A stretch of 64,000 nt of DNA. Origin: CAVTWH01 sp963850915. Its GTDB lineage: Bacteria > Actinomycetota > Actinomycetes > Mycobacteriales > Micromonosporaceae. The notes beneath the pieces are model-generated. The model was given only the letters and a program-made list of their open reading frames with translations. It was not told the DNA's origin and made no database searches. Positions 1-7,656 of this stretch are shown here, piece by piece; within the stretch, counting starts at the first letter, position 1, and each line of letters begins with the position of its first letter. The stretch is taken from positions 124,001 to 188,000 of the forward strand of contig CAWKND010000003.1 in assembly GCA_963850915.1 (NCBI GenBank). Direction: 5' to 3'. Position numbers and translations under genes: made by a program.

Positions 1-81
1 CCGGTGCCGGCCCAGGTACCCGCGCGGCTGGTCCGGGTCGCCGGCCCGGAGCGGGAACAGCGTGGTGATGAGGTTAATCAT
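1..81 (-). CDS. Possible 5' end of a divergent gene, product unknown
   Basis: An ATG at position 81 on the minus strand opens a frame with no stop to the window edge, about 27 codons starting MINLITTLFPLRAGD. It would be divergent to the acyl-CoA dehydrogenase, sharing the 82-304 intergenic region. Only a weak purine stretch precedes it. No family is recognisable from so short a piece, and it may not be a gene. Confidence 0.3.
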   Translation of the reverse strand, partial: MINLITTLFPLRAGDPDQPRGYLGRHR

Positions 82-214
82 GCATTCCGCCAGGGATGGG
101 TGGGTTTTCCCGAACAACGAAGAGGCGCCCGGCCAGTAACGCTGTGCCCGAATTACCGCTGCCAATCACTGCGACAGGCGGCTTGCCGGCCCTACTTGCG
201 GGTAATAAACTGGT

Positions 215-245
215 GTTACTCGTCAGTAACCCGCTCGTCAGTAAC
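215..245. promoter_or_regulatory. Palindromic operator candidate upstream of the acyl-CoA dehydrogenase
   Basis: Positions 215-230 form GTTACT-CGTC-AGTAAC, a perfect 6-bp inverted repeat with a 4-bp spacer. Its right half, CTCGTCAGTAAC (219-230), is repeated directly at 234-245. The layout is typical of a TetR-type operator, and fatty-acid degradation genes in actinobacteria are often under TetR repressors. No such regulator lies in the window, so the binding protein is unknown. The start codon of the dehydrogenase is 60 bases downstream. Confidence 0.5.
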
Positions 246-304
246 AGCAACCGTGCCGGCCGGTACCCCAGGTTCGGCGGCGACCCCCGGGGGAGATCAA
301 CCGC

Positions 305-2158
305 ATGACGCACTACAAGAGCAACCTGCGTGACCTGGAGTTCAACGTCTTCGAGGTATTCGGCGTCGATCAACTCCTGGGTACGCCCACCTTCCCCGAT
401 CTGGACGCCGACACGGCCCGCACGGTACTGCGCGAGATGGACCGGCTGGCCCGCGAGGACCTGGCCGCGAGCTACGAATCCAGCGACCGCACCCCGCCGG
501 TCTTCGACCCGGCCACGCACAGCGCGCCCATCCCCGAGCCGTTCAAGAAGTCCTTCCGGGCGATGATGGACAGCGAGTTCTGGCGGCTGGACCTGCCGGC
601 CGCGATCGGTGGTACCCCCGCCCCGCGCGCCCTGTGGTGGTCGCTGGCCGAACTGGTACTCGGCTCCAACGCCCCGATCTGGATGTACGCCTCCGGCCCC
701 TCCTTCGCGCAGACCCTCTACCAGGAGGGCACCGACGAGCAGAAGGAGTGGGCGAAGCTGTTCGTGGAGAAGCAGTGGGCCTCGACGATGGTGCTCACCG
801 AGCCGGACGCCGGCTCCGATGTCGGCGCCGCGCGTACCCGGGCCATCCCCCAGCCCGACGGCTCCTGGCACATCGAGGGCGTGAAGCGCTTCATCACCAG
901 CGGCGAGCACGACCTGTCCGACAACATCATCCACTACGTGCTGGCCCGCCCGGTCGGCGTCGAGGGTGCCGGCGGCCCGGGTACCAAGGGGCTGTCGCTG
1001 TTCATCGTGCCGAAGTACCACTTCGACCCGGCAACCGGCGAGCTGGGCGAGCGCAACGGCGTCTACGCCACCAACGTCGAGCACAAGATGGGGATCAAGG
1101 TCTCCAACACCTGCGAGCTCACCTTCGGCGAGCACGGGGCGCCGGCCCAGGGGTGGCTGCTCGGCGACGTACACGACGGCATCCGGCAGATGTTCCAGAT
1201 CATCGAGTACGCCCGGATGATGGTCGGTTCGAAGGCCATCGCCACCCTGTCCACCGGGTACCAGAACGCACTCGCGTACGCCAAGGAGCGCAAGCAGGGC
1301 GCCGACCTGCTGGCCAACGCGAAGAACGCGCCCCGGGTCACGATCACCCACCACCCGGATGTACGCCGCTCGCTGATGCTGCAGAAGGCGTACGCCGAGG
1401 GCCTGCGCGCGCTCGTCTGCTACACGGCCGGCTGGCAGGACCGGGCACTCGTGGCACGGCACAACGGCGACGAGAAGGCCGAGCTGCGCGCCGAGCGGAT
1501 CAACGACCTGCTGCTCCCGCTCATCAAGGGCTGTGGCTCGGAGCGCGCGTCGGAGCTGCTCAGCCAGGAGTCGCTGCAGACCTTCGGCGGCTCCGGGTAC
1601 CTGCAGGACTACCCGCTGGAGCAGTACCTCCGGGACGCCAAGATCGACACGCTCTACGAGGGTACGACCGCCATCCAGAGCCTCGACCTGGTGTTCCGCA
1701 AGATCGTCAAGGACCAGGGGCGCTCGCTGCTGACCGTGGCCGGTGAGATCCAGCAGTTCATCACGGCGGAGACCGGCAACGGCCAGCTCAAGGAGGAGCG
1801 GCTGGCGCTCGGCAAGGCGCTCGCCGAGGTACAGCAGATGCTCGCCGTGTTCACCGGGTGGCTCGGTGCCGCGCAGGCCGGTGAGGCGCGGGAGACGTAC
1901 AAGGTGGCGCTCAACTCGCGCCGCTTCCTGCTGGCCCTCGGTGACGTACTCGTCGCCTGGCTCCTGCAGAAGCAGGCCGACGTCGCGCTGCGCGCCCTCG
2001 GCCACGAGGTGTCCGCCGCCGACAAGGCGTTCTACGAGGGCAAGGTCGCGGCCGCCCGGTTCTTCGCCCACGAGGTACTCCCCCGCATCGGCGCCGACCG
2101 CCGCATCATCGAGTCGACCAACCTCGACCTGATGGACCTCCCGGAGGAGTCCTTCTAG
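305..2158 (+). CDS. Acyl-CoA dehydrogenase, FadE5-type (617 aa)
   Basis: FAD-dependent alpha,beta-dehydrogenation of acyl-CoA, the first step of beta-oxidation. The N-terminus MTHYKSNLRDLEFNVFEVF and the length near 610 residues fit the long FadE5-type subfamily, which carries an extra C-terminal helical domain (about residues 470-610) beyond the usual 380-residue core. The flavin and substrate signature TMVLTEPDAGSDVG lies near residue 160. The active-site base is expected in DTLYEGTTAIQ, with the Glu at about 452. The ATG is preceded by GGGGGAG. It stands alone, with a palindromic operator candidate 60 bases upstream. The exact chain-length preference cannot be read from the sequence. Confidence 0.93.
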   Translation: MTHYKSNLRDLEFNVFEVFGVDQLLGTPTFPDLDADTARTVLREMDRLAREDLAASYESSDRTPPVFDPATHSAPIPEPFKKSFRAMMDSEFWRLDLPAAIGGTPAPRALWWSLAELVLGSNAPIWMYASGPSFAQTLYQEGTDEQKEWAKLFVEKQWASTMVLTEPDAGSDVGAARTRAIPQPDGSWHIEGVKRFITSGEHDLSDNIIHYVLARPVGVEGAGGPGTKGLSLFIVPKYHFDPATGELGERNGVYATNVEHKMGIKVSNTCELTFGEHGAPAQGWLLGDVHDGIRQMFQIIEYARMMVGSKAIATLSTGYQNALAYAKERKQGADLLANAKNAPRVTITHHPDVRRSLMLQKAYAEGLRALVCYTAGWQDRALVARHNGDEKAELRAERINDLLLPLIKGCGSERASELLSQESLQTFGGSGYLQDYPLEQYLRDAKIDTLYEGTTAIQSLDLVFRKIVKDQGRSLLTVAGEIQQFITAETGNGQLKEERLALGKALAEVQQMLAVFTGWLGAAQAGEARETYKVALNSRRFLLALGDVLVAWLLQKQADVALRALGHEVSAADKAFYEGKVAAARFFAHEVLPRIGADRRIIESTNLDLMDLPEESF

Positions 2159-2341
2159 CTTCCCCGATCCCCACCCGGCCCCGGCGACCGATCACGGTCC
2201 CCGGGGCCGGTCCGTCTGTCCGCTGCCGGCCGGAAGGGGGACAGCGCGCCCCGAAAACACGGGGCAGAATCCATTTCCCGTGTACCCCCACCACGCGCCC
2301 GTGACTCGCGGCCGCCGTCCCGGCACTCCAGGAGCAGTCGT

Positions 2342-2650
2342 GTGGCCGTACTCCCCCGCCTGGCCCTTCCCACTGCTCTGCGCATGCTCCTGGGCGCCAC
2401 CCTCGTCAACCTGGTCACGTTCTTCGACCTGGCGCTCGTGCCGGGCAGCGCCTGGCCCAACCCGCGTGCGTCGACGACTCTGGCAAGCGTCGATTGCCAT
2501 CGGTTTGCTCCTGATACCGGCCGGCTTCGTCCTGTCGATCGTGTGGCTGCTGCGGCGAACGGCGCCGGATCGTGGCCAGTCTCGCCGGTGCCGGTACCCC
2601 GACTGTGGCCGGCCCGGCGATCGCAGAACGCCGTGGAGACCGCGCTGAGT
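2342..2650 (+). pseudogene. Frameshifted small membrane protein gene
   Basis: Reading from the GTG at 2342 gives a hydrophobic segment (MLLGATLVNLVTFFDLALVP). After about 2470 the coding character moves to another frame, which encodes a second membrane helix (ASIAIGLLLIPAGFVLSIVW) followed by RR. Together they look like one small two-helix membrane protein split by a single-base indel. No family is recognised. Either a decayed gene or a sequencing error would explain it, and the neighbouring stretch shows the same problem. Confidence 0.45.
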
Positions 2651-2956
2651 GTCTTATCTCATGACGCTGGCGGTCGGCGGCTTCTTCCGGACTCGTCCAG
2701 TAGTGGACCGACGCGACCGGTGGTCGGGTGGACAGCGTCTACATCGAGAAACTGGGGCACGAGGTCACGCCCAAGCAGTACATCCTCGCCGCCTGCCCCA
2801 ACTCGGTACGCCGGGTGGTGCGCGTCGACGACGACAACTCCGAGCCGATCAGCTGGAAGGTGTCGCCGTACCAGCGCTGGATCGTGGTGCCCTACCCCGG
2901 CCACGTGGACCGCGTACTTCCTCAACACCGACACCGGCGACGTGATCTGCCCGTAG
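2649..2956 (+). pseudogene. Frameshifted small protein of unknown function
   Basis: Three frame segments read as parts of one polypeptide. VSYLMTLAVGGFF is in the frame starting at 2649. VDSVYIEKLGHEVTPKQYIL through WIVVPYPGHV is in the frame of the GTG at 2728. TAYFLNTDTGDVICP, followed by a stop at 2954-2956, is in a third. The middle part is clearly protein-like (CPNSVRRVVRVDDD, WKVSPYQRW). At least two indels are needed, near 2700 and 2910. No family is recognised. Confidence 0.45.
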
Positions 2957-3004
2957 CCACGCAGCCGCCTCCCGCACCCGCCCCGCCCCGGTGAGGTGAG
3001 GTGA

Positions 3005-3058
3005 GGTGGCACTCATGGCTGCCTAACCCGCCGCCGTGACAGCCATAGGTGCAACATC
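3005..3058. repeat. Degenerate copy of an interspersed palindromic element
   Basis: ATGGCTG (3015-3021) and CAGCCAT (3040-3046) are inverted, and the arms extend outward with mismatches. The right arm, CAGCCATAGGTGCAACATC, differs at one base from the right arm of the perfect palindrome at 10386-10447. The two sites therefore look like copies of one intergenic repeat, this one decayed in the left arm. Confidence 0.6.
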
Positions 3059-3154
3059 CCCGTCGCCAACCGACCCGACCCCACCTGCGAGCCCGTCATC
3101 GGAGGGACATACCCGACTCCTCGCCCGGGAGCGCATCCGCGCGCCCGGGCGACG

Positions 3155-3220
3155 GAGGAGATCTTGGAGTTGGAGCTGTTATTCGGCGTGGGATAACAGC
3201 GCAAACTCCAAGATCTCCTC
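3155..3220. repeat. Long imperfect palindrome (28-bp arms)
   Basis: The left arm (3155-3182) begins GAGGAGATCTTGGAGTT. The right arm (3193-3220) is its reverse complement with two mismatches in 28. The loop is 10 bases (3183-3192). No poly-T follows, so it is not a classic terminator. It lies in a gene-poor stretch between the frameshifted genes and the first DUF6458 gene, 130 bases before that start. It may be a mobile palindromic repeat or a strong RNA hairpin. Confidence 0.7.
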
Positions 3221-3357
3221 TGAGGCGTCCCGCGGGGTGGGTCGACACCTGTGGTGGGGTTGGGGCGTGTGGGGTGGGTCATGGGGCAAATCCCGCGTAT
3301 CCCTGCGAATCATCCCGATAGCGCTAGCCTGGTGGTGAGTCCGGTAAGGAGCCTCAC

Positions 3358-3630
3358 ATGGGTATAGGCGGGGGCATTTTCCTGATCGCCATCGGTGCGA
3401 TCGTCACGTTCGCGATCCACGCGGACGTCAGCTGGATCGACCTGCGCGTGGTCGGCTGGATCATGATGCTGTCCGGGGCCACCATCCTCGCCTTCACCAT
3501 CTGGTTCTGGCGGGACCGGCGGCGTCGACGCCGGATGACGCTGACCGAGCAGGCGCAGGCGGCGCACAGTCGCGGCGGGGTGGTACACCCGGACACGCCA
3601 GAGAACGACATCGACTACCCGCGCATCTAA
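3358..3630 (+). CDS. DUF6458-family small membrane protein (90 aa)
   Basis: MGIGGGIFLIAIGAIVTFAI followed by a short polar stretch and VVGWIMMLSGATILAFTIWFW gives two membrane helices, then an Arg-rich cytoplasmic tail (RDRRRRRRM). This is the layout of the DUF6458 family, short actinobacterial membrane proteins of unknown function. GTAAGGAG stands 7 bases before the ATG. A paralog with the same N-terminus lies at 4239-4508, beyond a SixA-like gene on the opposite strand. Confidence 0.85.
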   Translation: MGIGGGIFLIAIGAIVTFAIHADVSWIDLRVVGWIMMLSGATILAFTIWFWRDRRRRRRMTLTEQAQAAHSRGGVVHPDTPENDIDYPRI

Positions 3631-3656
3631 GCCAAGAGGGCCCAGCCGGCACAGGC

Positions 3657-4160
3657 TCAGTCGGGGCTGCGCGCCGTGTGGCTGGCCACCAGTGGTGCAC
3701 CACCGGAGCGCAGCGCCGACCACTCGGCGTCGACGGCGTGTACGGCCAGGCCGGTGGTACGCAGGCCGTCCGAGTCCACCGTGTCGCCGCCGAGCTGCTG
3801 GGACAGCAGGGACACCGTGGGGTTGTGGCCGATCAGCAGCACCGTGGACAGCTCCGGCTCGACAGCCCGCAGCAGCGTCAACAGCTCCCGCGTGCCACCT
3901 TCGTAGATCTGCGGCTCGTACCGGACCAGTGGCGCGCTCTCCAGGGCCGTCGCCACACCGTGCCAGGTCTGCCGGGTACGCCGGGCCGGCGAGCAGAGCA
4001 CCAGCGCCGGCCGGTACCCCTGGGCAGCCAACCAGGCACCGGCCACGGCGGCGTCGGCGCGCCCGCGCTCGGTCAGCGGCCGGTCGGCGTCGGCGAGCCC
4101 GTCGGACTGGGCGGCCTTCGCGTGCCGGAGGATCACCAGCGTGCGTCCCGTCATGACCAT
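3657..4160 (-). CDS. SixA-type histidine phosphatase (167 aa)
   Basis: Member of the histidine phosphatase (phosphoglycerate-mutase-like) superfamily. The phospho-accepting His is His13 in LVILRHAK, and the second catalytic His is in LLIGHNPTVS. The short length and the RHAK variant match SixA, which in other bacteria dephosphorylates phosphohistidine on signalling proteins. Its substrate here is unknown. An alternative start six bases downstream (MTGRTL) is equally possible. It is convergent with one DUF6458 gene and divergent from the other. Confidence 0.88.
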   Translation of the reverse strand: MVMTGRTLVILRHAKAAQSDGLADADRPLTERGRADAAVAGAWLAAQGYRPALVLCSPARRTRQTWHGVATALESAPLVRYEPQIYEGGTRELLTLLRAVEPELSTVLLIGHNPTVSLLSQQLGGDTVDSDGLRTTGLAVHAVDAEWSALRSGGAPLVASHTARSPD

Positions 4161-4238
4161 CAGCCTGCCTGATTAGCCCGGTCGCCACCTGGGTACTAGA
4201 GGGCCGCAGGCGTAACTGTGACGAAATTGGAGGCAGCC

Positions 4239-4508
4239 ATGGGCATCGGTGGCAGCATTTTCCTGCTGGCGCTCGGCGCGATCCTGGCGTTCGCGGTGCA
4301 CGGCAACCTGGGCTTCGTCGACATCCAGGTGGTCGGCTGGGTACTCATGGCAGCCGGCGTACTGGGACTGATCCTGACCCTGTTCTTCTGGAACAGCCGC
4401 AAGCGCCGGGTGGTCACCTCAGCACCCGCCGCCGCCCCGGCGTACCAGCAGGACCGGGTGGTTGTGGACGAGCCCGCCGACCCGTACCCGCCGACCGAGC
4501 GCTACTGA
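4239..4508 (+). CDS. Second DUF6458-family membrane protein (89 aa)
   Basis: MGIGGSIFLLALGAILAFAV and VVGWVLMAAGVLGLILTLFFW form two membrane helices, followed by a basic stretch and a Pro/Ala/Tyr-rich tail (AYQQDRVVVDEPADPYPPTE). It is a paralog of the gene at 3358. The ATG at 4239 is chosen because GGAGG lies six bases upstream; an upstream in-frame GTG at 4218 has no such site. Function is unknown. Confidence 0.87.
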   Translation: MGIGGSIFLLALGAILAFAVHGNLGFVDIQVVGWVLMAAGVLGLILTLFFWNSRKRRVVTSAPAAAPAYQQDRVVVDEPADPYPPTERY

Positions 4509-4525
4509 CCGCGACCGGCTAGCAC

Positions 4526-4554
4526 CAGGCTCCGCGCAACCGGCGCGGAGCCTG
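4526..4554 (+). terminator. Intrinsic terminator-like hairpin
   Basis: A perfect 12-bp stem, CAGGCTCCGCGC (4526-4537) with GCGCGGAGCCTG (4543-4554), and a 5-base loop. It lies 18 bases after the DUF6458 stop codon and between convergent genes, so it could serve both strands. Confidence 0.8.
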
Positions 4555-4579
4555 CGTTGTCTTCGCCCCTGACAAGCCG

Positions 4580-5269
4580 TCAGCTGGCGAACAGCGCGAA
4601 GTAGATGGCCAGCTGGTGGCAGATCGCCGCGATCAGCGTGCAGGCGTGGAAGATCTCGTGGTGGCCGAAGGTTTTCGGCCACGGGTTGGGCCGGCGCAGC
4701 GCGTAGAAGACCGCGCCCATCGTGTAGAACGCGCCACCGACGAGCAGCAGCACCAGGGCGGCCGCCCCGCCGTTGTGGCCGATGTCCGGCAGGACCGCCA
4801 CCGCGACCCAGCCGAGCGCGATGTAGAGCGGCGCCGACAGCCAGCGCGGTGCGTTGGGGGACAGCATTTTGGTACCCACGCCGAGCAGCGCGCCGCCCCA
4901 CACCACGGACAGGATGACGATCGCCTTGGTGTGCGAGAGGGTCAGCACGGCCAGCGGCGTGTAGGTACCCGCGATGAACACGAAGATCATCGAGTGGTCC
5001 ATGCGGCGCATGATCTGGTAGCCCCGGGGCGACCAGACGCGCCGGTGGTAGAGCGCGCTGGTGGCGAAGAGCCCGCACACCGTGATCGCGTAGATCGCGC
5101 AGGCCAGGGCCGACTTCCAGCCGGCGTTCGGGCCGGTGGTGGCGGCGACGGCGACCAGCACCACACCGCTGGCGAACGCCACGAAGAACGCGTAGGTGTG
5201 CAGCCAGCCGCGCATCCGGGGCTTGCCGATGTCGGCCGGGCGCAGCTTCACGGGGGCGGAGACAGTCAC
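4580..5269 (-). CDS. Hemolysin III family membrane protein (229 aa)
   Basis: Seven predicted membrane helices with the conserved features of the hemolysin III/PAQR (YqfA) family: SALYHRR after the second helix, DHSMIFVFIAGTYTP, and the C-terminal HHEIFHACTLIAAICHQL with metal-site histidines. The bacterial function is unsettled; a membrane-homeostasis or hydrolase role has been proposed for the superfamily. The GTG at 5269 (MTVSAPVKLRP) is chosen because the frame upstream is not protein-like and runs into the divergent pxpB promoter region. Confidence 0.9.
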   Translation of the reverse strand: MTVSAPVKLRPADIGKPRMRGWLHTYAFFVAFASGVVLVAVAATTGPNAGWKSALACAIYAITVCGLFATSALYHRRVWSPRGYQIMRRMDHSMIFVFIAGTYTPLAVLTLSHTKAIVILSVVWGGALLGVGTKMLSPNAPRWLSAPLYIALGWVAVAVLPDIGHNGGAAALVLLLVGGAFYTMGAVFYALRRPNPWPKTFGHHEIFHACTLIAAICHQLAIYFALFAS

Positions 5270-5335
5270 GCGATCCAGGCTACGCCACCGTAGGTTACTT
5301 ACAGGTAGTGACGAGACTAACGGTACGGTCGGGGC

Positions 5336-5938
5336 GTGCGGGTCACGGTGGTGGGCTGGTCGGCGGTACTGCTGGACTGCGGCGACGGCGAGTCGGCCCA
5401 GGCCTGGACGGCCCGGCTGACGGGTGATCCGTTGGTGGCCGGGGCCGAGGTGGTACCGGGTGCCAGTAGCGTGCTGATCGACGGCGTGGCCGACCCGGCC
5501 GGGCTCGCGCGCGTACTCGCCGCGCTGCCGGCTCCGCCGCCCCTCCCGGTGGCCGCCGGTGAACTGGTGGAGCTTCCGGTGATCTACGACGGCGTGGACC
5601 TGCCGGTCATCGCCGAGCACTGGGGTGTTTCGCCGGACGAGGTCCCGGGCATCCACGCGGCACTCGAGCACCGGGTGGCGTTCGTCGGCTTCGCGCCCGG
5701 CTTCGGGTACCTCACCGGGCTGCCCGAGGAGCTTTCCGTACCCCGGCTCGCCACGCCCCGGGCGCGGGTACCCGCTGGCAGTGTGGCGCTGGCCGGCCGG
5801 TACACCGGGGTGTACCCGAGCGCCTCGCCCGGTGGCTGGCTGCTGCTCGGGCACACCGACGTCACCCTCTTCGACGTGACCCGGGAGCCACCGGCGCTGC
5901 TGCGCCCGGGAGTGCGGGTGCGCTGTGTCGTCGCGTGA
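5336..5938 (+). CDS. pxpB: 5-oxoprolinase subunit PxpB
   Basis: KipI/allophanate-hydrolase-subunit-1-like protein of 200 residues. With PxpC and PxpA it forms the ATP-dependent 5-oxoprolinase that opens pyroglutamate to glutamate. Diagnostic segments are LPVIYDGVDLP, EHRVAFVGFAPGFGYLTGLP, RVPAGSVALAGRYTGVYP and SPGGWLLLGHT. It is the first gene of pxpB-pxpC-pxpA and overlaps pxpC by 14 bases. The GTG start has GGGG just upstream but little 5' leader, so a short-leader or leaderless transcript is possible. Confidence 0.95.
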   Translation: MRVTVVGWSAVLLDCGDGESAQAWTARLTGDPLVAGAEVVPGASSVLIDGVADPAGLARVLAALPAPPPLPVAAGELVELPVIYDGVDLPVIAEHWGVSPDEVPGIHAALEHRVAFVGFAPGFGYLTGLPEELSVPRLATPRARVPAGSVALAGRYTGVYPSASPGGWLLLGHTDVTLFDVTREPPALLRPGVRVRCVVA

Positions 5939-6848
5939 ACTGGTGGTCATCGAGCCGGGTGCGCTGACCACGGTGCAGGATCTGGGCCGCCCGGGGTACG
6001 CCGCCCTGGGGGTACCCCGGTCCGGTGCGCTCGACCAGCCGGCGCTGCGGCTCGCCAACCGCTTGGTAGGCAACGAGATCAGCGCCGCCGGCCTGGAGGT
6101 GACGCTGACCGGGTGTGCGCTGCGGACTTCGGCGCCGGTGGTCGTCGCCGTGACCGGCGCTCCGGCTCCGGTCCGGCTGGAGCAGTCGGGAGTGGGGGCG
6201 GACGGCGGGCACCGCGCCCGGCCGGAACGGCCGGGTCAGTGGCGACCGATGCCTTACGGGGCACCGTTCCTGTTGCCCGCCGGCGCCGTGTTGCGGGTGG
6301 GGCGGGCGGTTCACGGGCTGCGGACGTACCTGGCGTTCAGCGGCGGGATCGCGAGCGAGCCGGTACTGGGCAGCCGGAGTACCGACACGCTCTCCGGGCT
6401 GGGGCCGGCGCCACTGCGGGCCGGCGACCGGCTGCCCCTCGGCGAACCGGTCGGAGCACCCGCATCCGTTGACGCCACACCGTTCACCACGCCACCGTCC
6501 ACAGTGGAGCTGCGGCTGCGCCTCGGGCCACGGGACGACTGGTTCACCGCGGACGCCCGGGAAGTGTTGCTGGGTAGGGAGTTCAGCGTGTCGGCGACCG
6601 GGAACCGGGTGGGGGCACGGCTCACCGGGCCGGTACTGGAGCGCGAGCGGGTCGGCGAGTTGCCGAGCGAGGGGCTGGTACTCGGCGCCGTGCAGGTACC
6701 CGCCGACGGGCAGCCACTGGTCTTCCTCGCCGACCACCCGACCACCGGCGGGTACCCCGTGATCGGTGTTGTCCACCCGGCTGACCTGGCGCTGCTCGCG
6801 CAGGCCCGGCCAGGCACTAGCGTGAGGTTCCGTGGATCTCAACGCTGA
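5925..6848 (+). CDS. pxpC: 5-oxoprolinase subunit PxpC
   Basis: KipA/allophanate-hydrolase-subunit-2-like protein of 307 residues, partner of PxpB in the carboxylase-like half of bacterial 5-oxoprolinase. It begins LVVIEPGALTTVQDLGRPGY, the hallmark start of the family, and later has TYLAFSGGI, LGSRSTDTLSGLG, FSVSATGNRVGARL and HPTTGGYPVIG. The GTG at 5925 overlaps the end of pxpB, and the 3' end overlaps pxpA by 17 bases. This suggests translational coupling and a fixed stoichiometry. Confidence 0.95.
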   Translation: MSSRELVVIEPGALTTVQDLGRPGYAALGVPRSGALDQPALRLANRLVGNEISAAGLEVTLTGCALRTSAPVVVAVTGAPAPVRLEQSGVGADGGHRARPERPGQWRPMPYGAPFLLPAGAVLRVGRAVHGLRTYLAFSGGIASEPVLGSRSTDTLSGLGPAPLRAGDRLPLGEPVGAPASVDATPFTTPPSTVELRLRLGPRDDWFTADAREVLLGREFSVSATGNRVGARLTGPVLERERVGELPSEGLVLGAVQVPADGQPLVFLADHPTTGGYPVIGVVHPADLALLAQARPGTSVRFRGSQR

Positions 6849-7602
6849 CCTGGGCGAGGGCTTCGGCATCTGGCGCCTCGGCGACGACGACGCCCTGCTG
6901 ACGATCGTGACCAGCGCAAACGTGGCCTGCGGCTTCCACGCCGGGGACGCCTCCACCATGCGCCGGGTGTGTGCCGGCGCGGCGGCGCGCGGGGTGGCCG
7001 TCGGCGCCCAGGTGAGCTACCGCGACCTGGCCGGCTTCGGGCGGCGGCGGATCGACTACGAGCCGGCCGAGCTGACCGACGACGTGCTGTACCAGCTCGC
7101 CGCGCTGGACGGGATCGCGCGCGTGGAGGGCACCCGGGTCGGGTACCTGAAGCCACACGGCGCGCTCTACAACTCGGTCGTCGCGGACGTTGTGCAGGCC
7201 GAGGCGGTACTCGAGGCGGTCCGGGCGTACGACGCCGACCTGCCGGTACTGGGGCTGCCGGGTTCGGTGCTGCTCGGGCTCGCCGCCGGCGCGGAGGTAC
7301 GCACGGTGGCCGAGGGCTTCGCCGACCGCGGGTACCGGCCGGACGGGACGCTCGTCCCCCGGCGCGAGGCCGGTGCGCTGGTGACCGAGGCGGAGCAGGT
7401 GGTCGAGCAGGCGCTGCGGATGGCGCTCGCCAGTGAGGTGGTGGCCGTGGACGGCACCGTGGTCGAGTGCCCGGTGGAGTCGATCTGCGTACACGGGGAC
7501 ACGGTCGGCGCGGTGGTACTCGCCGGACGGGTACGGCTGGCGCTGGAGCAGGCAGGCGTACCGGTGCGATCCTTTCTCAACCGATCGGTTGACAAAGGCT
7601 GA
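6832..7602 (+). CDS. pxpA: 5-oxoprolinase subunit PxpA (LamB/YcsF family)
   Basis: 256-residue LamB/YcsF-family protein. The N-terminal MDLNADLGEGFG, SANVACGFHAGD, YLKPHGALYN and CVHGD motifs are conserved metal and substrate-site segments. It supplies the ring-opening half of the 5-oxoprolinase reaction. GTG start inside the end of pxpC. The ArsR-type operator at 7577-7592 overlaps its last codons. Confidence 0.95.
   Translation: MDLNADLGEGFGIWRLGDDDALLTIVTSANVACGFHAGDASTMRRVCAGAAARGVAVGAQVSYRDLAGFGRRRIDYEPAELTDDVLYQLAALDGIARVEGTRVGYLKPHGALYNSVVADVVQAEAVLEAVRAYDADLPVLGLPGSVLLGLAAGAEVRTVAEGFADRGYRPDGTLVPRREAGALVTEAEQVVEQALRMALASEVVAVDGTVVECPVESICVHGDTVGAVVLAGRVRLALEQAGVPVRSFLNRSVDKG
7577..7592. 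promoter_or_regulatory. Palindromic operator 1 and -35 of the arsR-type promoter
   Basis: TCAACCGATCGGTTGA is a perfect 16-bp palindrome. It overlaps the 3' end of pxpA and the -35 box TTGACA (7589-7594). An 18-bp spacer then leads to TAGCGT (7613-7618), which fits the actinobacterial TAnnnT -10. A nearly identical palindrome follows at 7624-7639, 47 bp away. Confidence 0.75.
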
Positions 7603-7623
7603 GAAGCAGGTCTAGCGTCTTAT

Positions 7624-7639
7624 TCAACCAATCGGTTGA
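7624..7639. promoter_or_regulatory. Palindromic operator 2 before the arsR-type gene
   Basis: TCAACCAATCGGTTGA differs from operator 1 by one base. It sits at the likely transcription start and directly before the ribosome binding site GAGGGAGG (7644-7651) of the arsR-type gene. Two sites flanking the -10 box indicate autorepression by the downstream regulator. Confidence 0.75.
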
Positions 7640-7656
7640 GTAAGAGGGAGGCGCGG

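Noticed and set aside
74..2071. Long open frame on the minus strand opposite the acyl-CoA dehydrogenase
   Set aside because: High-GC mirror frame. It is Leu/Arg/Gly-rich without domains, and the plus strand is clearly coding.
3155..3220. tRNA or rho-independent terminator
   Set aside because: A single long stem without a cloverleaf and without a following U tract.
4580..6073. 497-codon extension of the hemolysin III gene
   Set aside because: The upstream part mirrors pxpB; protein-like sequence begins at the GTG at 5269.
5336..6848. Allophanate hydrolase/urea carboxylase subunits
   Set aside because: The adjacent LamB/YcsF gene in one coupled operon identifies the set as 5-oxoprolinase PxpBCA.
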